From: Pirellulales bacterium
GTDB lineage: Bacteria; Planctomycetota; Planctomycetia; Pirellulales; Lacipirellulaceae
NCBI GenBank assembly: GCA_022841705.1
Contig: JALHQZ010000005.1
Coordinates: 200,280 to 264,279, forward strand
DNA length: 64,000 bases
Direction of reading: 5' to 3'
Shown here one piece after another: positions 25,578-34,822 of the stretch. Position numbers and translations under genes: made by a program. The notes beneath the pieces were generated by a model. The model saw only the letters and a list, made by a program, of their open reading frames with translations. It searched no databases and had not been told where the DNA came from. Within the stretch, counting starts at the first letter, position 1. Every line of letters begins with the position of its first letter.

Positions 25578-27232
25578 TGCAATACTTCGCGAAGCAGAGG
25601 CCATTGCTTTTCAAGAAACACAAGTGCTGCGATTGAGAGGTAAAATAGACCGCAAGCCACTAGACCTAGACGTTGAAACCAGTTCGGTCGTATGTCCTTC
25701 GGTAGCCAGCGGCAATTTATCCATAGGATATGAAACGACGTGACCCCGAGGGCTAGGTTCCCCAAGTTTGCGATGACTAGCGTCATTAAGCGCGGTGTGC
25801 CATAGACACCGAATAGGTAGAGGCTAGAAACGCACCATACAAAATACAATGCGACCAGACTGTAATAGATTTGCCCGACTTGATCTTCTTGATAGTTTCC
25901 GCGGACATACTTGCTTGCTGTCCAAATCACGTCGGTCCATCTCCGACTGACTTCGTCAACGACCGAGACTTGACTTGGCATGAGGACGAGCAACCCCGCG
26001 CCAAGGCCGCAGAGCCAAAGCGTCTGACCCACAAGCGGTGAGAATCGCGGATCGTAACGCATTCCATCCGCCGTAATCATGGCGTTGGCCCATTCACCTT
26101 GCGTTACCGAGCTGGCTGGTCCGGACTTTGGCGCAAATAACGAGGAATGCTGCGCGAACTCCAGCGAAAGCAAGGCGGGCAACGCCATACCCACAACGCA
26201 ACCAGGCGCCCACAAGACGAGTTGGTCGATCGAGATAACCCGCCACCAGCCTGACCAGCGCTGTAAGTTGTCCTTGGTAAGGGGAAAAATCTTGCCAAAA
26301 TGCGACAGTCTAACTTGTCGTCCGCCAATGGCGCTGGGGATCGCCCCCACGCGCATCCCCATACCCCAGCCTTTGTCGCGCACAAAGTTCCCGTAAAGTG
26401 AGTTCCCTAGGCCACCCCCGCCAGCAAAACCAACGAACGCTCCAATGATCGCGACATCGGCCCACTCGAGCGTTGGGAATCGTCCTTCAGACAATCGGTG
26501 CGATACGAAGTTCGTCAGGCGTTCACCAGGCATGCAATTCGAGCAGGGGAGCCCTCCAAAATTAAAGAAACCCCAGACTACGTCCGCCCAGTGAGTCCAA
26601 CTCACGAGCGTAACCGCAATGATCAGGCAGAACGACAACACTCCGACGATTTTCACCGTCATGATCGTTTGCAGCGTGTTGTAAACTTTGCCGCCGAACA
26701 GAACTGGTACGAAGCTTACCACCAGACATAGGTATGCTAGCGCAAGCACGAAAGTGCGATCAGAAGCGAATGGTGGGTGATTTAGGATGATTGCCGCGAA
26801 CACCGATCCTGCATGGAACGCCAGCCCGGGAACGATAGCTCCTAGGCTTAGCAGTACAAAAAAGGGCGCCCAAAACCTTGGTCCTGGCCGGGTCCGGAGA
26901 AAGCCCGTAAAGATAGGTTCGCCGCAAAACAGCGCGTAGCGGCCGACCTCAAGGTTGTAGAAGACTTGCAACGCAATCGCAACCAATGCGAGCCACAACA
27001 GCCCACCGCCAAACCGAGCTGTAACCTCAGGTCCGAACAACCATTCGCCCCCGCCGATCTGAACTCCCATCATGACCAAGCCTGGGCCAATAAAGCTGCT
27101 CCATGTGCAGGAGGTAGGCGGTTCTGGCAGGTCATCAACCCCCCACATCGGAAGACAGGTGCTCGGTGGGCTCCATTCGCTCTCGAGTAACGAACCGGAA
27201 GCTGGCTGGAGAATAGCTGAAGAATCCTGCAT
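25574..27232 (-). CDS. Nramp-like (divalent-metal-transporter fold) membrane carrier
   Basis: A 552-residue protein with about eleven to thirteen hydrophobic helices. The first helix has GPGLVMMGVQIGGGEWLFGP, which aligns with TM1 of the Nramp family, but the metal-ligand motif DPGN is absent (GVQIGGGE instead). Later helices keep the LeuT-fold layout. Location at the head of an operon with KDG aldolase and KDG kinase suggests transport of a sugar acid or another organic compound rather than a metal; that is inference. A good ribosome binding site (AAGGTGG) precedes the ATG at 27232. Confidence 0.7.
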   Translation of the reverse strand: MQDSSAILQPASGSLLESEWSPPSTCLPMWGVDDLPEPPTSCTWSSFIGPGLVMMGVQIGGGEWLFGPEVTARFGGGLLWLALVAIALQVFYNLEVGRYALFCGEPIFTGFLRTRPGPRFWAPFFVLLSLGAIVPGLAFHAGSVFAAIILNHPPFASDRTFVLALAYLCLVVSFVPVLFGGKVYNTLQTIMTVKIVGVLSFCLIIAVTLVSWTHWADVVWGFFNFGGLPCSNCMPGERLTNFVSHRLSEGRFPTLEWADVAIIGAFVGFAGGGGLGNSLYGNFVRDKGWGMGMRVGAIPSAIGGRQVRLSHFGKIFPLTKDNLQRWSGWWRVISIDQLVLWAPGCVVGMALPALLSLEFAQHSSLFAPKSGPASSVTQGEWANAMITADGMRYDPRFSPLVGQTLWLCGLGAGLLVLMPSQVSVVDEVSRRWTDVIWTASKYVRGNYQEDQVGQIYYSLVALYFVWCVSSLYLFGVYGTPRLMTLVIANLGNLALGVTSFHILWINCRWLPKDIRPNWFQRLGLVACGLFYLSIAALVFLEKQWPLLREVLQ

Positions 27233-27358
27233 CTTGTTCCACCTTCAGCGCCCCAAAAAAGTCCGTTTGAGCCGAGTTGATGAGTCTAGATTCTCGGCAG
27301 ACCCAGTCGTCAAGACGACAATCTGCCGACTGAACCCTTGCATTCTCAGACGCGAGAC

Positions 27359-27373
27359 GTAATTATATTACAA
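27359..27373 (+). promoter_or_regulatory. Conserved operator/promoter motif, copy 1
   Basis: GTAATTATATTACAA contains the near-palindrome GTAAT-TAT-ATTAC and a -10-like TATATT (27364-27369). It lies in the divergent region between the Nramp-like operon and the SDR operon, 93 bp before the SDR start. The same 15-bp pattern recurs at 38057, 45904 and 58210. No well-spaced -35 accompanies this copy. Confidence 0.6.
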
Positions 27374-27466
27374 ATCCCGATCGTCGCAATGCGATGACGG
27401 GCTATTGGCGATCTTTTCTTTTTTGTCCTTTCATGGCTTGGACTCGAACTGAGCGGCGGTGATCAC

Positions 27467-28303
27467 ATGAGGGAGGCGCAGCGTCTACGTGGCAAACGAG
27501 TGCTAGTGACCGGAGCCGGTACGGGCATAGGACGCGGGATAGCGATGGAGTGCGCACTTGAAGGGGCGCAAGTGGCCCTTCATTACTCTCGAAGCGCCGA
27601 CGACGCCAACCGAGTTGTTAGTTCCATCGAAGGTTTTGGCGGGCGGGCTCATGCCTTGAGGGCGGACTTCAATAGCCTTGAGGACGTGGCTGCAATGTCG
27701 AAGGAGGCGATCGCGTTCCTGGGAGGAATCGACCTGCTCGTCAACAACGCCGGCATTACCTTCAATATTCCCTTTAATCGTGTGACCCCAGAACAGTTCG
27801 ACACGCTGTACCATGTGAACGTGCGGGCCGCCTTTTTCCTGACTCAACACCTTTTACCTGCATTGATCGAAAGCCGTGGAGCCGTTGTCAACATCACGTC
27901 GATCCACGCCTTCGCAGGAATGCGAGAACATAGCGTCTATGCGGGCACCAAGGGCGCCATCGTTGCGTCGACCCGCTCGTTAGCCATCGAACTGGCCCCA
28001 CTCGGCGTTCGCGTCAATGCAATCGCACCCGGCTGCGTTCCCGTAGCAAATTATGAGAAAGCAGTCGGTAAATACGATGTCGACAAAATTGGACGCAATA
28101 TCCCCAGCGGTTACGTCGGTACACCGGAAGACATCGGTAAAGCGGTGGTGTTTTTGGCTTCCCCAGATGGCCGCTTTGTGTTGGGACAAACGCTCATTAT
28201 CGACGGCGGTACGACATCGTGGATGCCATTCGGCGAACAGTTTCGAGACCCCATTGCCGACTCGGGAGTGCAGTTCGGGCGAGGGTATGTTCCCGGTTTA
28301 TAG
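27467..28303 (+). CDS. SDR family dehydrogenase
   Basis: A 278-residue classical short-chain dehydrogenase/reductase: cofactor loop TGAGTGIGRG, NNAG, and the catalytic set Ser (NITSIHAF), Tyr-x-x-x-Lys (YAGTK). The residues after the second strand (HYSRSADDANR) suggest NADP use, which is inference. It is first in a long plus-strand operon with a sugar porter and secreted glycosidases, so it probably oxidises the liberated sugar or a keto-deoxy acid. Exact substrate unknown. A CDS-proximal ribosome binding site is weak. Confidence 0.85.
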   Translation: MREAQRLRGKRVLVTGAGTGIGRGIAMECALEGAQVALHYSRSADDANRVVSSIEGFGGRAHALRADFNSLEDVAAMSKEAIAFLGGIDLLVNNAGITFNIPFNRVTPEQFDTLYHVNVRAAFFLTQHLLPALIESRGAVVNITSIHAFAGMREHSVYAGTKGAIVASTRSLAIELAPLGVRVNAIAPGCVPVANYEKAVGKYDVDKIGRNIPSGYVGTPEDIGKAVVFLASPDGRFVLGQTLIIDGGTTSWMPFGEQFRDPIADSGVQFGRGYVPGL

Positions 28304-28452
28304 TCACTTCGGAAATCCAATTTCCTAATCCGAGCAATAGCTTTTTATTCGTGGCGGATTGACCGAGCCAGTACTCACTTGCGTTGGTTAACTCCTGAGG
28401 CGAATTGAGGATTCGAGCGCACTATCGGCGCTTCTCAATAAGGCGAAGAACA

Positions 28453-30168
28453 ATGACTGAGTCGATCGTTAAGCGAGGGAATGGGAGTACGAACACATTC
28501 GGAATGGCCTTCGTGGCCTCAATTGGTGGTTTCTTGTTCGGCTATGACCTTGGACTCATCAGTGCCGCCAATGTCTACCTGCGAGATCAATTCAACTTAA
28601 GTGACGCCGAATTTGGCTTCGCGACGGCGAGCGCGGTGCTGGGTTGTGTCGTGGGGCCGACTTTCGGCTTCTGGCTCTGCGACGCAATCAGTCGCAAGCG
28701 CACCATGCTCATCGCAGCAGCGCTTCTGGCGATCAGCGCGGTCTTTACCGCTTTCCCAGATTGGTTAAGCGATGGTTCGCGGGATTCCGTTCTCCTGATG
28801 TTCAACCTGTTTCGTTTCGTGGGTGGCGTCGGGGTGGGGCTCTGCTCGGTCGCTTCGCCGCTCTACATCGCCGAGATCGCCCCAGCTTCCAAGCGGGGAA
28901 AACTGGGCTTGATGTACCAACTTGCCATCGTGCTCGGAAATGCCGTGGCGCCCTTAATTGCTTATGCCATCGTGTACTTCCTGCGAGTCCAGTACAACGT
29001 GACCGACTCGGCGATTCCAGAAAATCATTGGCTCCAAGCGTGGAGGTGGATGTTCTTCTCGGAAATGCTCTGTATTCTGCCGTTCGTGATGTTCGTTGTG
29101 GGATTGCCATTCAGCCCACGTTGGCTCGCCGAGAAGGGTCGCTTTGATGAAGCTCGCGCAGTGCTCACCAGTGTAGATGGCCCGGAGCACGCAGAGCGAG
29201 AGCTTCTAGAAATCAAGGCGAATCTTCAGCTGGAGCAGGGGTCCTGGAAGGAACTGTTCTCGCCTGGCATTCGCTACGCGCTATTGATCGGGATTCTACT
29301 TACCTTCTTCAACAATTGGACCGGATGGAGCGTCATCGGCGGATACGTACCACGACTACTTGAGCTTGCCGGCTTCAGTCGTGAATCCGCGATTGGAAAC
29401 TATGTTTTCGTCTATGGCGCCATGGGCGTAACCACCATTCTGTCGATGATGCTGACAGATCGGGTTGGCCGTCGCCCGCTGTGGCAGTTTGCATCAGTGC
29501 TAATGGCGATTATTACGGGCGTGATGGGTTACATGTTCTATCGCGAAGTCAGCGGGTGGCCAGTTCTGATCCTGCTTGGCTTAGTGACGATTCCCCACGG
29601 AATCGCGCTCGGAGGGCTTCCATGGGTCATGATGTCGGAGATCTTCCCGACGCGCATCCGGGCCAAAGCCGTCAGCATAACCACGACTTGTCTCTGGATA
29701 TTCATCTTCTGTGGGGCATACCTATTCCCCTTGCTAACGGGTTTCTCGCAAAGGCACTTCCTTACTCACCGCCATGCCATTGTGACTGGAAAAACGATCT
29801 CAATAGTCGATACCGACCCGCCGACGATCAACGATTCCGAGGCTCGGTTTTTGCAGGCTGGATTTCGACCGGGTGATCAGATTTCGGTGTTTGGCGGCGA
29901 CAGCGTGCAAGGACATGGTGAATTTGTCGTCGCCGATGTCGCGCCTGGAACCCTGACGCTCGAAGGCAATACTACGATTACCCCAGAAGAACCGGGCTCC
30001 GAGATCACCGTGCAAGTCGGTTCCGTCGGCGGCGCGTTTTGGCTGTTTTCTTTAGTTTGCTTGCTCTCATTCCTGTTTGGCGTGACGATCATGCCTGAGA
30101 CTAAAGGACGAAGTTTGGAAGAGATTGGCAGTTCTTGGAGTAAGCGGCAATCCTCGCCTGCGCCGTGA
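28453..30168 (+). CDS. Sugar porter MFS transporter with inserted periplasmic domain
   Basis: From ATG 28453 the protein has 571 residues. Sugar-porter signatures are all present: GGFLFGYDLGLIS (TM1), SRKRTM, PLYIAEIAPASKRG (TM4 end), PFSPRWLAEKGR, TDRVGRRPL, EIFPTRIRAKA and PETKGRSLEEI. Between TM11 (about 412-430) and TM12 (about 526-545) lies an extra beta-rich domain of about 95 residues (HAIVTGKTISIVDTDPP... GDQISVFGGD... GTLTLEG). Topology puts this insert outside the inner membrane. It should import the sugar released by the downstream glycosidases. The frame is open further upstream to 28405 without support. Confidence 0.88.
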   Translation: MTESIVKRGNGSTNTFGMAFVASIGGFLFGYDLGLISAANVYLRDQFNLSDAEFGFATASAVLGCVVGPTFGFWLCDAISRKRTMLIAAALLAISAVFTAFPDWLSDGSRDSVLLMFNLFRFVGGVGVGLCSVASPLYIAEIAPASKRGKLGLMYQLAIVLGNAVAPLIAYAIVYFLRVQYNVTDSAIPENHWLQAWRWMFFSEMLCILPFVMFVVGLPFSPRWLAEKGRFDEARAVLTSVDGPEHAERELLEIKANLQLEQGSWKELFSPGIRYALLIGILLTFFNNWTGWSVIGGYVPRLLELAGFSRESAIGNYVFVYGAMGVTTILSMMLTDRVGRRPLWQFASVLMAIITGVMGYMFYREVSGWPVLILLGLVTIPHGIALGGLPWVMMSEIFPTRIRAKAVSITTTCLWIFIFCGAYLFPLLTGFSQRHFLTHRHAIVTGKTISIVDTDPPTINDSEARFLQAGFRPGDQISVFGGDSVQGHGEFVVADVAPGTLTLEGNTTITPEEPGSEITVQVGSVGGAFWLFSLVCLLSFLFGVTIMPETKGRSLEEIGSSWSKRQSSPAP

Positions 30169-30242
30169 CATGCCACCCAAAGTATTCGTCGAGGCTCAGC
30201 GCTTCACGATTTCTTCCATCATCCCCCGAGGGAGACGAGATC

Positions 30243-32462
30243 ATGATTCGCTGCGTCTACTTAGCAGCCGCTATGCTGGGCCTCTTTGTCGAGGTCAGTA
30301 CAGCCGATCTTGCCCGAACTCCTCCGCAGGCGTCGATCAAAGAGTCCCCTGATTGGGACTCGGCTAACAATTGGATCGAAGCGCACTTGGGCGACCAAGG
30401 TGCGCCGCCGATAAGCTTTCGTTATGGCGGAGCGCGATCCGTTGACTTTCTCCCCCAATGGAAGCGTTCCTGTGAATCGGAGTCGTTGGACGAGAACCGA
30501 CTTCGACGCCAGGTTGTTTACCGCGATCCGGAGACGAAGCTCGAGGTCCGTTGCGAAGCGACCGTCTATAAGGACCTACCTGCCGTCGATTGGGTCGTTA
30601 AGGTCAAGAATGGCGGAACGTCGGACGCGCCGCTGCTCGCCGATTTATGCGCCATCGATGTCGCTTTGCCGTGCGGACGGACCACGAGCACCGTCCACTA
30701 TGCGAAGGGAGTGCAAGAAGGTGTCGACGCTCAACTGGACGACTTCGCGCCTCGCTCGAGTCGGCTCGACCTAAATGATGAGTTCGAAGTCGCCCCGAAG
30801 CACGGGCGTTCCTCCTGGGGCGACAGCCTGCCGTTCTTCAACCTGGAGTTCGTTGGCGCAGAACGGCCCGACCGTGGCGTTGTGCTCGCAGTCGGCTGGA
30901 CGGGGCAGTGGTTCGTGCACATGCGGCGCAACGCCTCGCATGTTGCGGTCCGCGCTGGCATGGAGAACGTTAGTTTAGTGCTCCATCCGGGCGAAGAGAT
31001 CCGATCGCCGAAGATCATGCTTCTCTTCTGGCAGGTTGATCGCCAGTACGGCCAAAATCTCCTTCGCCGACAAATCTTGCGGCGCTACCATCCGCAACGC
31101 GACGGCAAGCCGCTCCCCATGCCATTCCTGGCCAGCTCAGCCGGACTCTATCACGAGGCGATGGAAGCCACCGACGAGAATCAACGTGAGTACGGCGATG
31201 CACTAGCAAAACTTGGCATCGAGTATCTGTGGCTGGATGTCGGCTGGCACGTCATGAATCCAAGTTCCCACATTGGTCCGACGGATGCCACGCGATTTCC
31301 CAAGGGTCTGCGGTCGCTTTCCGACTACTTGCAACCGAAGGGAATAGGCGTTCTCGCTTGGTTTGCACCGGAGTTTCAAGGGGGCGCCTCGTGGATGGAG
31401 CGGGAGCATCCGGAACTCTTTCTGAGGCTTAAGGATCCGGCGGTTCGCGACCTCGGCCATTTCGCCATTCTCAATTTTGGCGACGCACGAGCACTCAAGC
31501 TCGTTTCTCAATACATGGCCGAATTCCTCCAAAAGGAAGGGATCGGAATTTATCGACAAGACGGTCCGATCGGCGCCAACCTTGAAACGACACCGGGGCG
31601 ACCCTACCCAGACAAACAACCGCTGCGGTGGTGGCGCGACGCGGATCCCTCAGAACGACGTGGGATTACAGAGATTCGCTATGTGGAAGGGCTGTACGCT
31701 TTTTGGGACGAACTGCTGAGGCAGAATCCTAAGCTGATCATTGATCACTGCGGAGGCGGGGCGACGAGAATCGACATCGAGGCGATGTCGCGAGGCGTCT
31801 ATCTCTGGAGAAGCGACTACAATCATCCAGGATTCGACCCGACAACTCACCAAGTCCACACATATGGATTGAGCGCTTGGGTTCCATCGACCGGAACCGC
31901 CAGCGGATATCCCGAAACCTACTCCTTCCGCAGTTCCATTGGCAACGGAATCGCGCTCTGTTGGAATCCGTTCCAGCCGAAGATCCAGCAGACATGGCCA
32001 TTGGCCTTTCCCGTTTCGGTCAAAGCTCCGTACCGCCTGACGCGTGCGCCACGCACAACTGTCGACGGCGTCGTCCGAGAAGGCTATGTGGTCGACGAGC
32101 CTTTCCCGTGGCAGGTCGCCGAGCGACTGGCTGCCGAGTTCAAAGGGGTGCGACGATTTTTCTACGGCGACTTCTATCCCTTGACGCCATACAACACTGC
32201 CGAGGATAGCTGGATGGCCTACCAGTTTCACGATGAAGGCGCGAACGAGGGCATTGCCCTAGCTTTTCGCCGGGCTAATGCCGAAGCAGCGCATGTGACC
32301 GTCAACCTATGGGGACTCGACGCCGAAGCTAAATACGAAGTCACGTTTACTGACGCACGCAGGAGCGTTACGCGGTTCGGACGCGACCTGGCCTCTGGAT
32401 TGGAAGTCGCCGTTGTCGGGCGCCCTGGATCCGAACTCGTCACCTATCGAAAAGCTCCTTGA
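30243..32462 (+). CDS. Secreted GH36-type alpha-galactosidase-like enzyme, divergent subtype
   Basis: ATG 30243 with a GAGGGAGACGAG leader starts a signal peptide (MIRCVYLAAAMLGLFVEVSTA); total 739 residues, while the frame is open from 30165. N-terminal beta-sandwich, then a TIM barrel. Candidate nucleophile Asp is in IYRQDGPIG and acid/base Asp in YLWRSDYNHPG; the intervening DHCGGGATRIDIEAM block matches the C-S-G-G element of GH36. It differs from its four neighbours, which have REDMN/RQDMN and CASGGR. Substrate specificity may therefore differ. It follows the sugar porter by 74 bp in the same operon. Confidence 0.85.
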   Translation: MIRCVYLAAAMLGLFVEVSTADLARTPPQASIKESPDWDSANNWIEAHLGDQGAPPISFRYGGARSVDFLPQWKRSCESESLDENRLRRQVVYRDPETKLEVRCEATVYKDLPAVDWVVKVKNGGTSDAPLLADLCAIDVALPCGRTTSTVHYAKGVQEGVDAQLDDFAPRSSRLDLNDEFEVAPKHGRSSWGDSLPFFNLEFVGAERPDRGVVLAVGWTGQWFVHMRRNASHVAVRAGMENVSLVLHPGEEIRSPKIMLLFWQVDRQYGQNLLRRQILRRYHPQRDGKPLPMPFLASSAGLYHEAMEATDENQREYGDALAKLGIEYLWLDVGWHVMNPSSHIGPTDATRFPKGLRSLSDYLQPKGIGVLAWFAPEFQGGASWMEREHPELFLRLKDPAVRDLGHFAILNFGDARALKLVSQYMAEFLQKEGIGIYRQDGPIGANLETTPGRPYPDKQPLRWWRDADPSERRGITEIRYVEGLYAFWDELLRQNPKLIIDHCGGGATRIDIEAMSRGVYLWRSDYNHPGFDPTTHQVHTYGLSAWVPSTGTASGYPETYSFRSSIGNGIALCWNPFQPKIQQTWPLAFPVSVKAPYRLTRAPRTTVDGVVREGYVVDEPFPWQVAERLAAEFKGVRRFFYGDFYPLTPYNTAEDSWMAYQFHDEGANEGIALAFRRANAEAAHVTVNLWGLDAEAKYEVTFTDARRSVTRFGRDLASGLEVAVVGRPGSELVTYRKAP

Positions 32463-32692
32463 ATCGTCGTTCTGGTCGCCGGCGGGAAAAAGGAGTGGTG
32501 CGACGACCGGAGCCTCGCCTAAATTTTGGCACTCCTCTGCATCACGCTTGTTGGAGCCCGCTCGCTGAATTGAGATCCTCATCAGCTAACATCACGCTAT
32601 ACCAAACCTAGCTCATCCTAAACAATTGATGCTGTTGTTCGACTGATAGCCGAACAATAGCGTGCCGAAACCACAAACAGGAGCGTGCTGCC

Positions 32693-34822
32693 ATGTTAGT
32701 GATCTTTGAATCGCGAGCGTGTGACTCGCTTGTGCGCCGATGCTTGTGGGCTACGGCCACCCTCTTAGCGGTTGCGCCGTTGGCATCCTACGCCGACAAC
32801 CGACCATCTCCGGCCGAGGTCAAGGAGAAATCCGACTGGTTGCAAAGCAATTTTATGAGCGAGACAAAGTCGCCTCCATTCTCCTTTTCACTCGGGGCAG
32901 TTCGCTCGGCGGCTTTCTTGCGGTCCTGTAAGCGAACAGCCACTGTGCAACCACTCGATTCCCAACGGACTAAGCACGTCGTGACCTGGAAAAATTTACG
33001 GACCGGTCTAGAAGTGCGCAGCGAAATCGTGGACTACCGTGACTTCCCAGCAGTGGAGTGGACCGTTTACCTCAGGAATACTGGCTCGAAAGATACGCCT
33101 ATCGTGGATAGTCTTCAGGCGCTTGACATGTCACTACAGCGGAAATCGGCCGGTAGCTTCAAGCTGAAGGGAATTAGGGGAGACTGGTGCACTGCCGACA
33201 GCTATGAGCCCTTTGAGCTCGAATTAACACCCGGGATCACGAAAGGTTTCGCGCCTCCGCAGTCGGGAAAATCATCCGATGGCCCCGAAGGTTGGCCTTA
33301 TCACAACCTACAAATGTCTGATCGGGGACTCATCATCGCTGTGGGCTGGCCCGGCCAATGGGCAAGCACGTTCTCGCACAAGGCTGAGAAGTCCCTCCGG
33401 ATTCAGGCGGGTCAACAGCTCACGCATTGTCGCCTCAAGCCTAGTGAAGAGATCCGTACACCCCTCATTGCGCTTTTATTCTGGCAGGGCAAGGATTATG
33501 TAAGGTCCCAGAATCTGTGGCGCAGATGGTATCTTTCGCATGTCCTGCCAACTATTGATGGCAAGCCGCTAGGACCCCAGTTGCAAATTCAAGTGGGCGG
33601 AGATCAGACCGCCCCGGTTCAAAAATTTCTCGACGCTGGAATCAAGCCTGACATCTGCTGGCGCGATGCCGGTGGAGCGAACACCTGGTATCCAAGTGAT
33701 GACGGTCCGTATAGCGTAGGGGGAAATCCGCCACAGCCGACTCTCGCCAACACGCCCTGGCTCAATACCGGAACTTGGGAAGTTGATCCCAAGAAGTACC
33801 CGCGGGGTTTCAAACCGTTCAGTGACTGGGTCCGCGCGCGGGGCATGAAATTTCTACTTTGGTTTGAACCCGAACGAGTCGGTGATCCGAACTCGTGGCT
33901 CGGCAAAAATCATCCAGAATGGCTGCTGCCTGCGACCGACACCACCGTCGGCGCGATTCTTGACCTAGGCAACCCCCAAGCCCTCGCTTGGTTAATCGAT
34001 CACATCGACGGAATGGTCAAAAGCCAGGGACTGGATTGGTATCGAGAAGACATGAATGGGGGCGGACCGCTGCCGACTTGGCGAAACAATGACGCCGAAG
34101 ATCGCCAGGGCATCACCGAGAATTTTTATGTACAAGGCCACCTAAAGTTCTGGGACGAACTGAAGCGTCGAAATCCCAAATTGCAGATTGATTCGTGCGC
34201 ATCGGGTGGCCGGCGGAATGACTTGGAGTCGATGCGCCGTGCGGTGCCCTTACTCCGCAGCGATTTTCAATTTCCCGACTCCCAGTCCGGAGTCTTCGAA
34301 GCCAATCAGTGCCATACTCATGGCCTTTCCTTTTGGCTGCCGTTCCAGGGTACGGGAGTGTATCGCTACGACTCGTACTCGTTCCGCAGCTTTTATTTGC
34401 CTTCATTCGGGATGGGCGGGTTATCTCCCGAAAACACCGAGGCGCAACAACAAGCATACGCTGAATGTGCGAAAATCGCTCCCAGCATGCTCTTCGGCGA
34501 TTACTATCCACTTACTCCTTACAGCTTGGCGAATGACGTCTGGATCGGTTGGCAGTTCGACCAGCCCGAAGCCGGCGAAGGATGTGTGCAAGTCTTTCGC
34601 CGAGCCGAGAATCCGACGGAATCGATGACCTTTAGGCTTCAAGGACTTGATCCCAAGAAGCAATATCAAGTCGAGAATTTCGACTCGGAGGGCGTCGAGG
34701 TGTTTTCCGGCAGCGAGTTAATGGCAAGTGGTTTGAAGGTCAAATTGCAGCCGCTAGCCGCCGCCGTGTTCAGATACGAGCTTGCCGCGCCGCCGACTGG
34801 AACAACGATTGAACTGCCATGA
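32693..34822 (+). CDS. Secreted GH36 alpha-galactosidase-like enzyme
   Basis: A 709-residue protein with an AGGAG ribosome binding site and an N-terminal signal peptide (core LWATATLLAVAPLASYA). The N-terminal beta-sandwich is followed by the catalytic barrel: CWRDAGGANTWYP, LLWFEPERVG, nucleophile Asp in DWYREDMNGGG, then SCASGGRRNDLESMRRAVP and acid/base Asp in LLRSDFQF. A small beta domain ends the protein. Hydrolysis of terminal alpha-linked galactose (or a close analogue) in the periplasm is expected. Its stop overlaps the start of the GH2 gene (ATGA). Confidence 0.9.
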   Translation: MLVIFESRACDSLVRRCLWATATLLAVAPLASYADNRPSPAEVKEKSDWLQSNFMSETKSPPFSFSLGAVRSAAFLRSCKRTATVQPLDSQRTKHVVTWKNLRTGLEVRSEIVDYRDFPAVEWTVYLRNTGSKDTPIVDSLQALDMSLQRKSAGSFKLKGIRGDWCTADSYEPFELELTPGITKGFAPPQSGKSSDGPEGWPYHNLQMSDRGLIIAVGWPGQWASTFSHKAEKSLRIQAGQQLTHCRLKPSEEIRTPLIALLFWQGKDYVRSQNLWRRWYLSHVLPTIDGKPLGPQLQIQVGGDQTAPVQKFLDAGIKPDICWRDAGGANTWYPSDDGPYSVGGNPPQPTLANTPWLNTGTWEVDPKKYPRGFKPFSDWVRARGMKFLLWFEPERVGDPNSWLGKNHPEWLLPATDTTVGAILDLGNPQALAWLIDHIDGMVKSQGLDWYREDMNGGGPLPTWRNNDAEDRQGITENFYVQGHLKFWDELKRRNPKLQIDSCASGGRRNDLESMRRAVPLLRSDFQFPDSQSGVFEANQCHTHGLSFWLPFQGTGVYRYDSYSFRSFYLPSFGMGGLSPENTEAQQQAYAECAKIAPSMLFGDYYPLTPYSLANDVWIGWQFDQPEAGEGCVQVFRRAENPTESMTFRLQGLDPKKQYQVENFDSEGVEVFSGSELMASGLKVKLQPLAAAVFRYELAAPPTGTTIELP

